The position numbers were made by a program, and so were the translations under genes. Below the pieces are notes generated by a model. It made no database searches. It saw only the letters and a program-made list of their open reading frames with translations, and had not been told where the DNA came from. This document shows, one piece after another, positions 56,852-64,000 of a stretch of DNA of 64,000 bases (its first letter is position 1; each line of letters starts with the position of its first letter). Source of the DNA: JAMXLO01 sp963818775 (GTDB lineage: Bacteria > Pseudomonadota > Alphaproteobacteria > Acetobacterales > Acetobacteraceae); the NCBI GenBank assembly GCA_963818775.1, contig CAWFUF010000003.1:1-64000 (forward strand). The letters run 5' to 3'.

Positions 56852-56916
56852 CCGTCGGTGCAGCTCTTCTGCTCAAAGACAGATCGGCGGACCAGGACAA
56901 AAGCGAGCGATCATAG

Positions 56917-57606
56917 TCACTGCTGGCCTGGTGCCGCAGGAATGGAAACCCAGCGGGACCGTGCTGCCGCAATCGCCGCGTTCAGCGCGCGCACACCGGC
57001 GGCGGGGCCGTCGGGATGCTTCCAGATGCAACCAACCACAGCGAGGAAATCGGCGCCGGCCTGCACCAGTGGTGCACAGTTCTCGGCGGTGATCCCGCCG
57101 ATCGCGCAACACGGCAACTCCATCAGCTCCGACCACCATTGCAGAATCTCGGGGTCGATGAAGCGAGTCACATCCTTGGTGCCGGACGGAAAGAATGCGC
57201 CGAACGCGACATAGTCGGCGCCATCCTCGCCGGCCTGCATCGCCAGGTCACGACTGCCCTTGCACGTCACGCCGAGTATCGCATCGGGACCCATCACACG
57301 GCGCGCTTCTCTCGCGGGCATGTCCTCCTGGCCGACATGCGCGCCGTCGCTGCCGGTCTCGCGCACCAGGTCGGCGCGATCGTTCAGCAGGAAGGCGACA
57401 TTGCGTGATTGGGTCACCGGGCGCAGCGCATCGATCGCGCGGCGCCAAGCGTCGTCATCAACGTCCTTGAGACGAAGCTGCACTGCCGCGACATCGCCCG
57501 CGTCCAGCGCAGCGGCGAGGTGGGCAGTAAACGGCAGCGGATCGAGTTTGGGCGGCGTGATCAGGTAGACGCGGCAGCCGTCGCGGCTGCCGCCGATGCC
57601 TGCCAT
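56917..57606 (-). CDS. thiE: Thiamine phosphate synthase
   Basis: The 229-residue TIM-barrel enzyme joins the thiazole and pyrimidine moieties. Motifs are VYLITPPKL, AAVQLRLKD, VAFLLNDRADLV, DGAHVGQEDM, DYVAFGAFFPSGTK and CAIGGITAENC. It begins 3 bases after fbaB. A thiazole tautomerase (TenI-like) role is a minor alternative. Confidence 0.9.
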   Translation of the reverse strand: MAGIGGSRDGCRVYLITPPKLDPLPFTAHLAAALDAGDVAAVQLRLKDVDDDAWRRAIDALRPVTQSRNVAFLLNDRADLVRETGSDGAHVGQEDMPAREARRVMGPDAILGVTCKGSRDLAMQAGEDGADYVAFGAFFPSGTKDVTRFIDPEILQWWSELMELPCCAIGGITAENCAPLVQAGADFLAVVGCIWKHPDGPAAGVRALNAAIAAARSRWVSIPAAPGQQ

Positions 57607-57609
57607 GCC

Positions 57610-58524
57610 TCAACCCTTGCCGAGGTAGATGTCGACGATCTTGTTCAGCATTTCCATCGCGGCTTCCTTCGGTCGCTGGAAGGTGTTGCGGCCGATGATG
57701 CTGCCGTTGGCGCCGCCATCGCGCAGGCCGCGGACTTCCTCAAACACGCCGTCGAGGTCCTTCGCCTCGCCGCCGGAGAACACAACGACGCGCTTGCCAC
57801 TGAACGCGCACTGCATGACGTGCTCGACGCGCTTGGCGAGAGTGGAGCCGTCGATCTTCTCGTAGCTCTTCTTCGCCGCCTCCAGACTGATGACCGCCGT
57901 CGGTGGCTTCACCTTGATGATGTTGGCGCCCATCAGCGCAGCCATGTGCGTGGCGTAGGCGCAGATATCGAGCGCCGTCTCCGCTGCGCGATCGAGGTTG
58001 CCGCCGCGCGGATAGCTCCACACCACGACGGCGAGGCCATTCGCCTTCGCTTCGGCGGTGAGTTCGCTCAGCTCCTCCATCTGCGGATAGGCATATTCGC
58101 TGCCGGGATAGATGGTGAAGCCGATCGCCGCGCAGCCGAGACGCAGCGCATCCTTGACGCCGGCGGTGACGGCCTGGTCCTTGTTGGTTGAGAGCGAGTT
58201 CGCGCTGTTCACCTTCAGGATCGTGGGGATCTGCCCGGCGAAGGTGTCGGCACCTGCCGCGATCATGCCTAGCGGTGCTGCGAAGGCGTTCAGCCCTGCC
58301 TCGATGGCGAGTTGGTAGTGGTAGTGCGGATCATAGGCCGGCGGGTTCGGCGCGAAGCTGCGCGCCGGGCCGTGCTCGAAGCCCTGATCGACCGGCAGGA
58401 TCACCACCTTGCCGGTGCCGCCAAGCTTGCCGGTCGAAAGTATGCGGGCGAGATTGGCTTTCACGCCGGGCGGATCGCCCTCGTACCAGTCCAGGATCTT
58501 TTTGACTTTCTGAGTGACGCGCAT
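57610..58524 (-). CDS. fbaB: Class I fructose-bisphosphate aldolase, FbaB/DhnA type
   Basis: The 304-residue Schiff-base aldolase of central carbon metabolism carries VILPVDQGFEHGP, the catalytic Lys in GANIIKVKPPTAV, and the phosphate-binding region VVVFSGGEAKD. AAGGACCG precedes the ATG. It is co-directional with thiE. Confidence 0.93.
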   Translation of the reverse strand: MRVTQKVKKILDWYEGDPPGVKANLARILSTGKLGGTGKVVILPVDQGFEHGPARSFAPNPPAYDPHYHYQLAIEAGLNAFAAPLGMIAAGADTFAGQIPTILKVNSANSLSTNKDQAVTAGVKDALRLGCAAIGFTIYPGSEYAYPQMEELSELTAEAKANGLAVVVWSYPRGGNLDRAAETALDICAYATHMAALMGANIIKVKPPTAVISLEAAKKSYEKIDGSTLAKRVEHVMQCAFSGKRVVVFSGGEAKDLDGVFEEVRGLRDGGANGSIIGRNTFQRPKEAAMEMLNKIVDIYLGKG

Positions 58525-58569
58525 ATGGACGGTCCTTCTTGCTGAGCTCCGCGGACACTTGCATGGGTA

Positions 58570-59034
58570 CTAGCCCAGGGCGTGGCTGCTGTCACCCGGG
58601 GTGGATCGTACCTGCAACCAATCGGCCAGCCGGCGGGCGGCTGCCCGGTCGGCCATATCGAGCGAGTGTGGACGCGAGGTTAACACTTCGGCGCCGAGTG
58701 AGGTGGCGATCGCGTCGACCGATGACCAGCCGGGTGCCGCAGCGTCGAGTACGATGCGGCGCTGGCCAATGCGCAGCGCGCCAAGCGCGAGGCCCGAGGC
58801 GTCAGCGCAATCAAGAATGTCGTCGATCGAGGCGCCCCTGCATTCGGTGCGGACCCTCTCGATCAGCGCACGCCACCAGCCGCAGCCGGCGAACAGCGCC
58901 GCGCCGGTAGCGGAGAGCAGAGTAACCGGTCGGCCAACAGCCAGCACCGTGCGCGCATCAGCTAGACTATGGATGACGACGGCGGGATATTGCTTGACGT
59001 TCAATGTCGAGCCCGCTTTCTGTTCACGCAGCAC
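58570..59034 (-). CDS. Hypothetical protein upstream of fbaB
   Basis: The product has about 145-154 residues. The start is uncertain: GTG at 59034 or TTG at 59004, the second beginning LNVKQYPAVVIHSLADAR. The core has a Rossmann-like beginning (VTLLSATGAALFAGCGWWRALI) and ADASGLALGALRIGQRRIVLDAAAP. It is recurrent near zapA/fbaB in Acetobacteraceae as far as I recall, without assigned function. Confidence 0.6.
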   Translation of the reverse strand: MLREQKAGSTLNVKQYPAVVIHSLADARTVLAVGRPVTLLSATGAALFAGCGWWRALIERVRTECRGASIDDILDCADASGLALGALRIGQRRIVLDAAAPGWSSVDAIATSLGAEVLTSRPHSLDMADRAAARRLADWLQVRSTPGDSSHALG

Positions 59035-59053
59035 CTGAGGTGGGGCGGGGAAA

Positions 59054-59251
59054 ATGGCCAGCGATACCGACGACCCGGAAACGGCGGCCGAGCGGCTTGA
59101 GGCAGCGCTGGAGCGCATTGCGCGGGCTGCGGCGCGCGAGGAGGCACGACCGGCCGATCAAATCCCAGCGGTCGACACGGAAGAAATAGCTGCGCAACTC
59201 GACGGTTTGATCGATCGTCTGCGCGCGGCACTTGGCGACATGGCCGGTTGA
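59054..59251 (+). CDS. Short coiled-coil protein upstream of zapA
   Basis: The 65-residue acidic helix, AAERLEAALERIARAAAREEA then EIAAQLDGLIDRLRAAL, resembles DUF4164-like proteins commonly placed directly before zapA in Alphaproteobacteria. GGGGCGGGGAAA precedes the ATG. It is likely co-transcribed with zapA, 22 bases later. Confidence 0.8.
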   Translation: MASDTDDPETAAERLEAALERIARAAAREEARPADQIPAVDTEEIAAQLDGLIDRLRAALGDMAG

Positions 59252-59273
59252 ATTCGGAAGCAAGGATCACTCG

Positions 59274-59603
59274 ATGGCGCAAGTTACCGTTCGCATCAAC
59301 GGCTATGCATACACCGTCGGCTGCCAGGACGGCGAGGAGGCGCACCTGGAGGCAATGGCCGCTGAGGTCGAGCGACGGATTGATTCGATCAAGACGGCGG
59401 CGGGGCCGAGCGGCGAGGCGCGCATGCTGGTGATGGCGTCGCTGCTGATGGCGGACGACCTGTACGAGATGGGCAGATCGCTGCGGGCCGCGCAGTCGGG
59501 GCGGCCGGGGGAGGCTCCGATCGCAGATCCGAAGCTGGGGCGGCGGCTGGGGAAGCTGGCGAAACGAGCGGAGGAGATTGCCCTGGACCTGGAGCATCCC
59601 TAG
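59274..59603 (+). CDS. zapA: Cell division protein ZapA
   Basis: The 109-residue FtsZ-ring stabiliser carries VTVRINGYAYTVGCQDGEEAHLEAMAAEVE, then a dimerising helix with MLVMASLLMADDLYEM. The start at 59274 follows a purine-rich stretch and fits the family length. Confidence 0.92.
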   Translation: MAQVTVRINGYAYTVGCQDGEEAHLEAMAAEVERRIDSIKTAAGPSGEARMLVMASLLMADDLYEMGRSLRAAQSGRPGEAPIADPKLGRRLGKLAKRAEEIALDLEHP

Positions 59604-59606
59604 ATT

Positions 59607-59750
59607 GTGAAAGCGGAGCTGCTGGGTGCGTCAGGCAATTCATCCCCGGGGCCAGTAAGCATCCTCCAGGGAGCTGGCTCTGCCGGGATCGTGGTCTCGG
59701 TATCTGGTGCCCACCTGCAAACGCAGGCCTTGGGAGGATGAGACGCCAAC
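59607..59750 (+). ncRNA. ssrS: 6S RNA candidate
   Basis: The 150-base gap between zapA and the 5-FTHF cyclo-ligase gene is the conserved position of 6S RNA. CATCCTCC (59660-59667) can pair with GGAGGATG (59733-59740). GCGTC (59628-59632) can pair with GACGC (59742-59746). CCTGC/GCAGG (59713-59726) forms an internal hairpin. 6S RNA binds housekeeping RNA polymerase and mimics an open promoter. The exact ends are not determined. Confidence 0.65.
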
Positions 59751-59754
59751 GGCC

Positions 59755-60330
59755 ATGGCGGCTCCGTACATTCCTGCCGAACTGATCGAGGCCAAGCGCC
59801 TGGTGCGCCAGCGGATGCTGGCGGCGCGGGTGGCTTGGGATCCGGCGTGCGGCGCGACGATGGTTGAGCGTCTTCTCCGCGAGGTGCCACCGTCGGCCGG
59901 GGCGGTGGTGTCAGGATTCTGGCCGATGGGGCAGGAGATCGACATCCGGCCGTTGCTACTAGCGCTGCATGAGCGCGGTCATCCGATCGTACTTCCAGAA
60001 ACACCGAAGCGCGGCAACCCGCTGATTTTTCGGCTTTGGTATCCCGGGGCGGTGATGGTGCCGGAGCGTTTCGGCACGTTCCGACCGGACGGGGAGATGA
60101 GGGCGCCGGACTTCCTTCTGGTGCCGCTTCTGGCGTTCGACCGGCGCGGGTATCGGGTGGGATACGGCGCTGGCTATTACGACCGGACGCTGGCGGGACT
60201 GCCGGGACGATTCCGGCTCGGCGTCGCCTACGCCGCGCAGGAACTGGACGAAGTGCCGGCCGGTCCCTACGACGAGAGACTGGACGCCGTGGTGACCGAG
60301 CGCGGCGTGATCTTCTGCAAGGACAAGTGA
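59755..60330 (+). CDS. 5-formyltetrahydrofolate cyclo-ligase
   Basis: The 191-residue enzyme returns 5-formyl-THF to the folate pool using ATP. Motifs are KRLVRQRMLAAR, SGFWPMGQEIDI, LPETPKRGNPLIF and the substrate loop RRGYRVGYGAGYYDRTL. It follows the 6S RNA candidate, as in many Proteobacteria (ygfA/fau locus), and directly abuts ymdB. Confidence 0.93.
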   Translation: MAAPYIPAELIEAKRLVRQRMLAARVAWDPACGATMVERLLREVPPSAGAVVSGFWPMGQEIDIRPLLLALHERGHPIVLPETPKRGNPLIFRLWYPGAVMVPERFGTFRPDGEMRAPDFLLVPLLAFDRRGYRVGYGAGYYDRTLAGLPGRFRLGVAYAAQELDEVPAGPYDERLDAVVTERGVIFCKDK

Positions 60331-61146
60331 ATGCGCATCCTGTTCATCGGCGACCTAGTCGGGCGCTCCGGCCGCGAAGCCGTGGCGACGTCGCTGCCTA
60401 AGCTGCGGGAGGCGCTGCGCATCGAGCTTGCGGTGGTGAACGCCGAGAACGCCTCGCACGGCTTCGGTCTGTCGCCCGACATGGCGAATACGCTGTTCGC
60501 CGCCGGTGCCGACGTGATCACGCTGGGCAATCACGCGTGGGACCGCAAGGAGATCATTCCCTATATCGCCGAGACGCCGCGGCTGCTGCGTCCGCTGAAT
60601 TTTCCGCCCGGCACGCCCGGCGGCGGGGCGGTGGTGGTAGAGGTTGCGGGCGGACGCCGGGCACTGGTTGTGCAGGCGATGGGCCGGCTGTTCATGGACC
60701 CGCTCGACTGTCCGTTCCGCGCCACGCACGAACTGCTGGCGCGGCATCGGCTGGGCGGCACGGTGGCGGCAATCTTCGTGGATTTCCACGCAGAGGCGTC
60801 GAGCGAGAAGATGGCGTTCGCACATTTCCTCGACGGCCAGGTGTCGGCGGTGATTGGCACTCACACGCACTGTCCATCAGCGGACGCGCAGGTGTTGCCG
60901 GGCGGGACGGCGTTCCAGTCCGACGCCGGGATGTCGGGCGACTATGACAGCGTGATCGGTATGGCGAAGGACGCCGCGACGCTGCGGTTCTGGCGCAAGC
61001 TGCCAGGCGAGCGTCTGGCTCCCGCCGAAGGCGAGGCGACGGTATGCGGCGTGCTCGTCGAGACCGACGATGCGACGGGACTGGCGCGCCGTGTGGAGCC
61101 GGTACGGGTGGGGGGGCGCCTCGGACAGGCGATGCCGGCGAGGTAG
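60331..61146 (+). CDS. ymdB: YmdB-family metallophosphoesterase
   Basis: The 271-residue calcineurin-like phosphoesterase shows metal motifs FIGDLVGRSGR, NAENASHG, GNHAWDRKE, DFHAEASSEK, IGTHTHCPSADAQV and SDAGMSGDYDSVIGM. Bacillus YmdB hydrolyses cAMP-type substrates and affects biofilm choice. It begins immediately after the cyclo-ligase stop. Confidence 0.95.
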   Translation: MRILFIGDLVGRSGREAVATSLPKLREALRIELAVVNAENASHGFGLSPDMANTLFAAGADVITLGNHAWDRKEIIPYIAETPRLLRPLNFPPGTPGGGAVVVEVAGGRRALVVQAMGRLFMDPLDCPFRATHELLARHRLGGTVAAIFVDFHAEASSEKMAFAHFLDGQVSAVIGTHTHCPSADAQVLPGGTAFQSDAGMSGDYDSVIGMAKDAATLRFWRKLPGERLAPAEGEATVCGVLVETDDATGLARRVEPVRVGGRLGQAMPAR

Positions 61147-61639
61147 GGTCCTAAGGCTCAAGGAACGGAATGACGAACCGCAGCGATGACCTACGCCGAG
61201 AAAGCGTCGTGGTTCGGGGTTCGCGAGCAGGCAATCCACTCAGCAGCGTTTCGCGACCAATGCTCTGGTCCGGATCCATGTCCCGCTGAGTTACCGGCAA
61301 CGGGAGTACAGCGGCATCGGCAACGAACCGTTGTCGTCCCACGAATTTGACCAGTTCGGTTGCGCGTGTGCGGCCGAAAGGCTCAGCGCCATGGCTGCCG
61401 CGGCGATGATGACGGTAGGCAGATGGTCTTCGTGCCGGTTGCCCGGCGTTGCGCGCTATTTGGTGCAAGTAGCACGAAAAGGGCGCGTCCAGATGCACGT
61501 TGATGATCGGTGACGGCTGCGGCGGTGCCGACAAGGGCGATCAAGACGCCGCCGATGATCGCCGGAGGGGCAACGGCACACAGCGCGCGTGGACACGGCG
61601 CAGCGGCATGGCCAGCGGCTTGCAGCCGGCGGAATCAAA
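61147..61639. other. Intergenic region without a supported gene
   Basis: About 490 bases. Open frames on both strands have no credible start or motif. No clear terminator follows ymdB. Confidence 0.45.
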
Positions 61640-61945
61640 TCAATAAGCGATGTACTCGTGCCCCCTGTCACGGGCCGCCGCGAACGCCGGATCGAACACC
61701 CGCGCCAAGTCGAATCGCGAGAGGCCGATATCCGAGAGCTCACGATCGGTCATCAGAGACATCTCCTGGATAACGGCGCGCCGGTGCCGCCATTCGCGGA
61801 ACATCGACACCAACTCCACAACCCAAACGGATATCCGATGATCCAGCGGCTTTGCGGGAACGTACGGCTCATCGTATTCGGAATTGATATAGCTCAGGTT
61901 GCCGAGCGAAAAGTCAAAGTGGTCATTGGCGATTGGAGCGCTCAT
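61640..61945 (-). CDS. DUF1127 protein
   Basis: The 101-residue product has a C-terminal DUF1127 domain: FREWRHRRAVIQEMSLMTDRELSDIGLSR, here with the usual L---D-ELRDIGL pattern. DUF1127 proteins are small, often RNA- or stress-associated in Alphaproteobacteria (phosphate and motility control in some). The extended N-terminus is not typical. Confidence 0.9.
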   Translation of the reverse strand: MSAPIANDHFDFSLGNLSYINSEYDEPYVPAKPLDHRISVWVVELVSMFREWRHRRAVIQEMSLMTDRELSDIGLSRFDLARVFDPAFAAARDRGHEYIAY

Positions 61946-62136
61946 GGGTTTGTCTGCCGATTCCGGAGGTGACCCGAAGAAGGCTATCTCCTGTCGGTCA
62001 ATAGGAGCTTAAGGTGGAACGTAGGGCGCGTGCGCACGTCCCGCGCCGAGGCTGGGCCGCCTATGCCGCCACGAGCAGGATCCCCGGGGTGTCCCCATCG
62101 GCGCGGCCAAGGAATTGACCAACCTCGCGATGGCGG
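61946..62136. other. Short spacer, possible promoter of the DUF1127 gene
   Basis: About 190 bases upstream of DUF1127 and downstream of the lipoprotein gene. Nothing specific is recognised. Confidence 0.35.
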
Positions 62137-62448
62137 TCAGGTGGCCGTCTTGGCGGCGGCTTCGGCTGGTTCGGTCACTGGAGCACCCACGGGTATCACG
62201 CTCGCCGGCACGCCGTTGATTGCTTTGCATGCCTCGACCACCGCGGGATGCACCAACAGGTCCACATTGGCGGCAGTGGTGCCCACCGGGCCGAGGGTGG
62301 CCACGATCGGCTGCGCCACTGGCACAACCAAGCCGTCCACGTTGCAGGCCACCGTCAGCACCTGCCTGATCGTCGCCTGCTGTTCTGGCGTAACATTGCT
62401 GCACGCGGGCAGGCAGGCGATCAATACCAGCGCATTGATGCGTCGCAT
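62137..62448 (-). CDS. Small lipoprotein paired with the holin-like gene
   Basis: The 103-residue product starts MRRINALVLIACLPACSNVT behind TGGAGGCATCACC. The lipobox LPAC is visible. The mature region has VTPEQQATIRQVLTVACNVDGLVVPVAQ, then a Pro/Val-rich part. It lies 28 bases after the holin-like gene in the same direction. No family is recognised. Confidence 0.7.
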   Translation of the reverse strand: MRRINALVLIACLPACSNVTPEQQATIRQVLTVACNVDGLVVPVAQPIVATLGPVGTTAANVDLLVHPAVVEACKAINGVPASVIPVGAPVTEPAEAAAKTAT

Positions 62449-62476
62449 GGTGATGCCTCCAGGTTGTTGTTGGAAT

Positions 62477-62869
62477 TCAGGCGGTCGGCGAGGCGTTGAT
62501 CGACACGTTGGGATCAGCGGCAAGGAGTCCTCCGAACCGCGCCTCGACCATGTTCCGGACGTGCTCAGGCGTGACGCCGATCGCAATCAGGGCTTCTGGT
62601 GTCGATGCGACAACGTGCTGCACGCCCTTGGCGATTGCGGCATCGCGGATCGCCACGTCGCGATAGCTGGCAGCGTGCGTGGCGATGTAACCGTAGGCGG
62701 CCTGCGCGCCGGCATCTGCGGCGGTCTGGATCGCGGCGGACTGGGTCGCGGTGAGCCTGATGCGCAGATAGCGGCGCAGGAGCGGCGCAAGATAGGGCGC
62801 CGCCCCACTCACTGTCGCCAGCGCAAGCGCGGCCAGCGCCTGCACCAGAGGTGTCAGGTCAATGTTCAT
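62477..62869 (-). CDS. Holin-like membrane protein (LLH-type suspected)
   Basis: The 130-residue product has one N-terminal hydrophobic region (LVQALAALALATVSGAAPYLAPLL), then a basic helix RRYLRIRLTATQSAAIQTAADAGAQAAYGYI, followed by an amphipathic part. This order recalls phage_holin_LLH proteins. GGAGACATCG precedes the ATG. No endolysin is adjacent. Confidence 0.5.
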   Translation of the reverse strand: MNIDLTPLVQALAALALATVSGAAPYLAPLLRRYLRIRLTATQSAAIQTAADAGAQAAYGYIATHAASYRDVAIRDAAIAKGVQHVVASTPEALIAIGVTPEHVRNMVEARFGGLLAADPNVSINASPTA

Positions 62870-62998
62870 CGATGTCTCCGGGGGTGACGGGGAGGCGCTC
62901 TGATCCGCAAGACAGAGTCCGCCTGTTGGCGTCCGTGAGTTAGTATTAATAACTAATCGTGTCAAGGAAATTTGTTCGATCGGTCAGCAGGACATGCT

Positions 62999-63493
62999 TC
63001 AGTGGCGGCGCTGCAACGGCGTCAAAGCGGCAAAGGGCTGCGCCTCGGGGTCGGCCGGCATGTCCGGCAATGCGGCGTCAGGTGCGCGTGGATACGGATC
63101 GAGTGCCAGCGCAAGTTGCTCCGCGGCGGCTTCCCCGAGGTCGAGAGTGCCATCGACAAAGGTGATTTCGTCGAGCGACTCGGGGTCGGGGGCGTCGGTT
63201 TCCTCACCGTCCGGAACGCAACGCACAGCGAAGCGCTCCTCGACAGCGTTGACGAAGTCATCCAGCGAAACAACACATGTTTGCATCAGCCGGGCGACGA
63301 GGTGGCCCCGCGCCAACAGCGTGCCGGCCGCTTCCCGGTCCAGATGGAACGTGCAGGTGAGCGCGAGCACCGCGGGCAGGCCCATGCGTTCGGCGAGCGC
63401 GGCGCATTCCGCGACTGTGGCTTCCACCGTGATATCCAGGCCGCCAGGCCCGACACGCTCGACCGCGATTGGCCGGTGCAGTTCCGGGATCAT
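62999..63493 (-). CDS. yceD: YceD/DUF177 family protein
   Basis: The 164-residue product has the DUF177 pattern: HRPIAVERVGPGGLDITVEAT, LTCTFHLDREAAGTLLARGHLVARLMQTCVVSLDDF (split by function), and the acidic EITFVDGTLDLGEAAAEQLALALDPYPRAPDA ending. YceD is linked to 23S rRNA and envelope genes. Its ATG overlaps the CBP3 stop. The usual plsX/fabH neighbours do not follow. Confidence 0.88.
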   Translation of the reverse strand: MIPELHRPIAVERVGPGGLDITVEATVAECAALAERMGLPAVLALTCTFHLDREAAGTLLARGHLVARLMQTCVVSLDDFVNAVEERFAVRCVPDGEETDAPDPESLDEITFVDGTLDLGEAAAEQLALALDPYPRAPDAALPDMPADPEAQPFAALTPLQRRH

Positions 63494-64000
63494 CGCATTG
63501 CCTCCGTCGGCAGCAGGAATTGCGCCTGTCCCGATACCAGCGTCGCAAGTGGCTGCGTGGCAAGATGCGCCGCTTGCGCCGATACGATCCTGGCCAATGA
63601 CGCGGCCGCCCCGACTGGTGCAGCGGCACGCCAGACATTGCGCGCCAGTGCGGCCTCGAGCGCCACCCGATCGGCCGTCTGGATGGCCTCGGCATAGGCT
63701 TTGGCACGGCCGTGAAACGCCTCCCACATGGCCCGCATGCGTTTGCCGACGCTCAGGTCGCTCACTCCGATCTCGCGCAGGTTGTCGTCCATGTCGGTGA
63801 ACATGGCGTCGAACACCGCCTGCGCCAGGGCGGGCCCCGGCTCCGGCACGTCCTGCAGGCGATGGATCAGCAGGAAGGCGTGCAGCGCGACCAGATCGAA
63901 CCGTCCGTCCAGAGTGTCGGGCACGCCAAGTACACGATAGAACCAGGGCGTGCGTGCCGCGGCGACCGCAACACCATAGAGCGCGGTGCCGGCCTTTTGG
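63490..64000 (-). CDS. Ubiquinol-cytochrome c chaperone (CBP3 family), 5' partial
   Basis: The open frame reaches the window edge, so the start lies outside. The visible 169 residues include ARTPWFYRVLGVPDTLDGRFDLVALHAFLLIHRL (split by function) and the CBP3 segment FDAMFTDMDDNLREIGVSDLSVGKRMRAMWEAFHGRAKAYAEA (split by function). The family assists assembly of the cytochrome bc1 complex. It overlaps yceD by four bases, the normal alphaproteobacterial pair. Confidence 0.88.
   Translation of the reverse strand, partial: QKAGTALYGVAVAAARTPWFYRVLGVPDTLDGRFDLVALHAFLLIHRLQDVPEPGPALAQAVFDAMFTDMDDNLREIGVSDLSVGKRMRAMWEAFHGRAKAYAEAIQTADRVALEAALARNVWRAAAPVGAAASLARIVSAQAAHLATQPLATLVSGQAQFLLPTEAMR

Noticed and set aside
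56870..57606. TPP riboswitch near thiE
   Set aside because: thiE follows fbaB by 3 bases, leaving no leader for a riboswitch, and no THI-box-like sequence was seen upstream of fbaB.
57409..58191. A 260-codon rightward open frame opposite thiE and fbaB
   Set aside because: The leftward strand carries unambiguous ThiE and FbaB motifs.

Overview
The window is GC-rich bacterial DNA from an alphaproteobacterium, most likely an Acetobacteraceae-like member of the Rhodospirillales. The evidence is the gene order argS, SPOR protein, nagZ, M50 protease, scpA, scpB, tatB, tatC, serS. The order zapA, 6S RNA, 5-FTHF cyclo-ligase, the pair CBP3 chaperone and yceD, a MucR regulator, and an alphaproteobacterial-type LexA box (GTTC-N7-GTTC) before ssb agree. 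No tRNA, rRNA, CRISPR array, transposase or complete prophage was seen.

Positions 1-8700 are accessory and partly decaying. They hold very small proteins (including a DUF2934 protein), two tandem adenylate-cyclase/TolB-like/TPR genes broken by frameshifts, a MucR regulator and a possible MucR fragment, a receiver domain without its phosphoacceptor Asp, a small secreted protein and a tailed HU protein. Positions 8700-17700 are metabolic: a TauE/SafE exporter with a TPP-dependent enzyme, a convergent membrane protein, pdxA, a glutathione S-transferase, a VOC protein, an exported aldose epimerase, ilvD and a YXWGXW protein. Positions 17750-28710 are the conserved housekeeping block: xth, erpA, dgt, then the long argS-to-serS run with several start/stop overlaps.

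Positions 28890-30670 hold the least familiar unit, a three-helix membrane protein overlapping a subtilase-like protein that keeps the Asp, His and oxyanion Asn motifs but shows no Ser motif. A DUF815 ATPase, an acyl-CoA synthetase-like enzyme, yajC, sodB, a squalene/phytoene-synthase-like protein, an entericidin, uvrA and ssb follow. Positions 39760-46000 carry a QuiC-type dehydroshikimate dehydratase, the exported DUF3300/DUF2950 pair and a BASS-family transporter. Positions 46000-50090 are mostly small envelope and hypothetical genes.

Positions 50090-52760 form an ECF42-type sigma-factor operon (DGPF protein, sigma factor, PhnB-like and AHSA1-like proteins). A LigJ-type 4-oxalomesaconate hydratase follows behind a perfect inverted repeat, then an acyltransferase, a GAF protein overlapping pdxJ, thiE, fbaB, the zapA/6S RNA/cyclo-ligase/ymdB block, DUF1127, a holin-like plus lipoprotein pair, yceD and the 5'-truncated CBP3 chaperone gene.

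Two dispersed repeat families mark intergenic spaces: GC-rich palindromes (near 8650, 20085 and 50046) and a hairpin element with the core AAGAC-TGGATG ... ATGAC (near 14001, 17714, 39463 and 53957). All functional names rest on motif recognition and context; no database search was possible.
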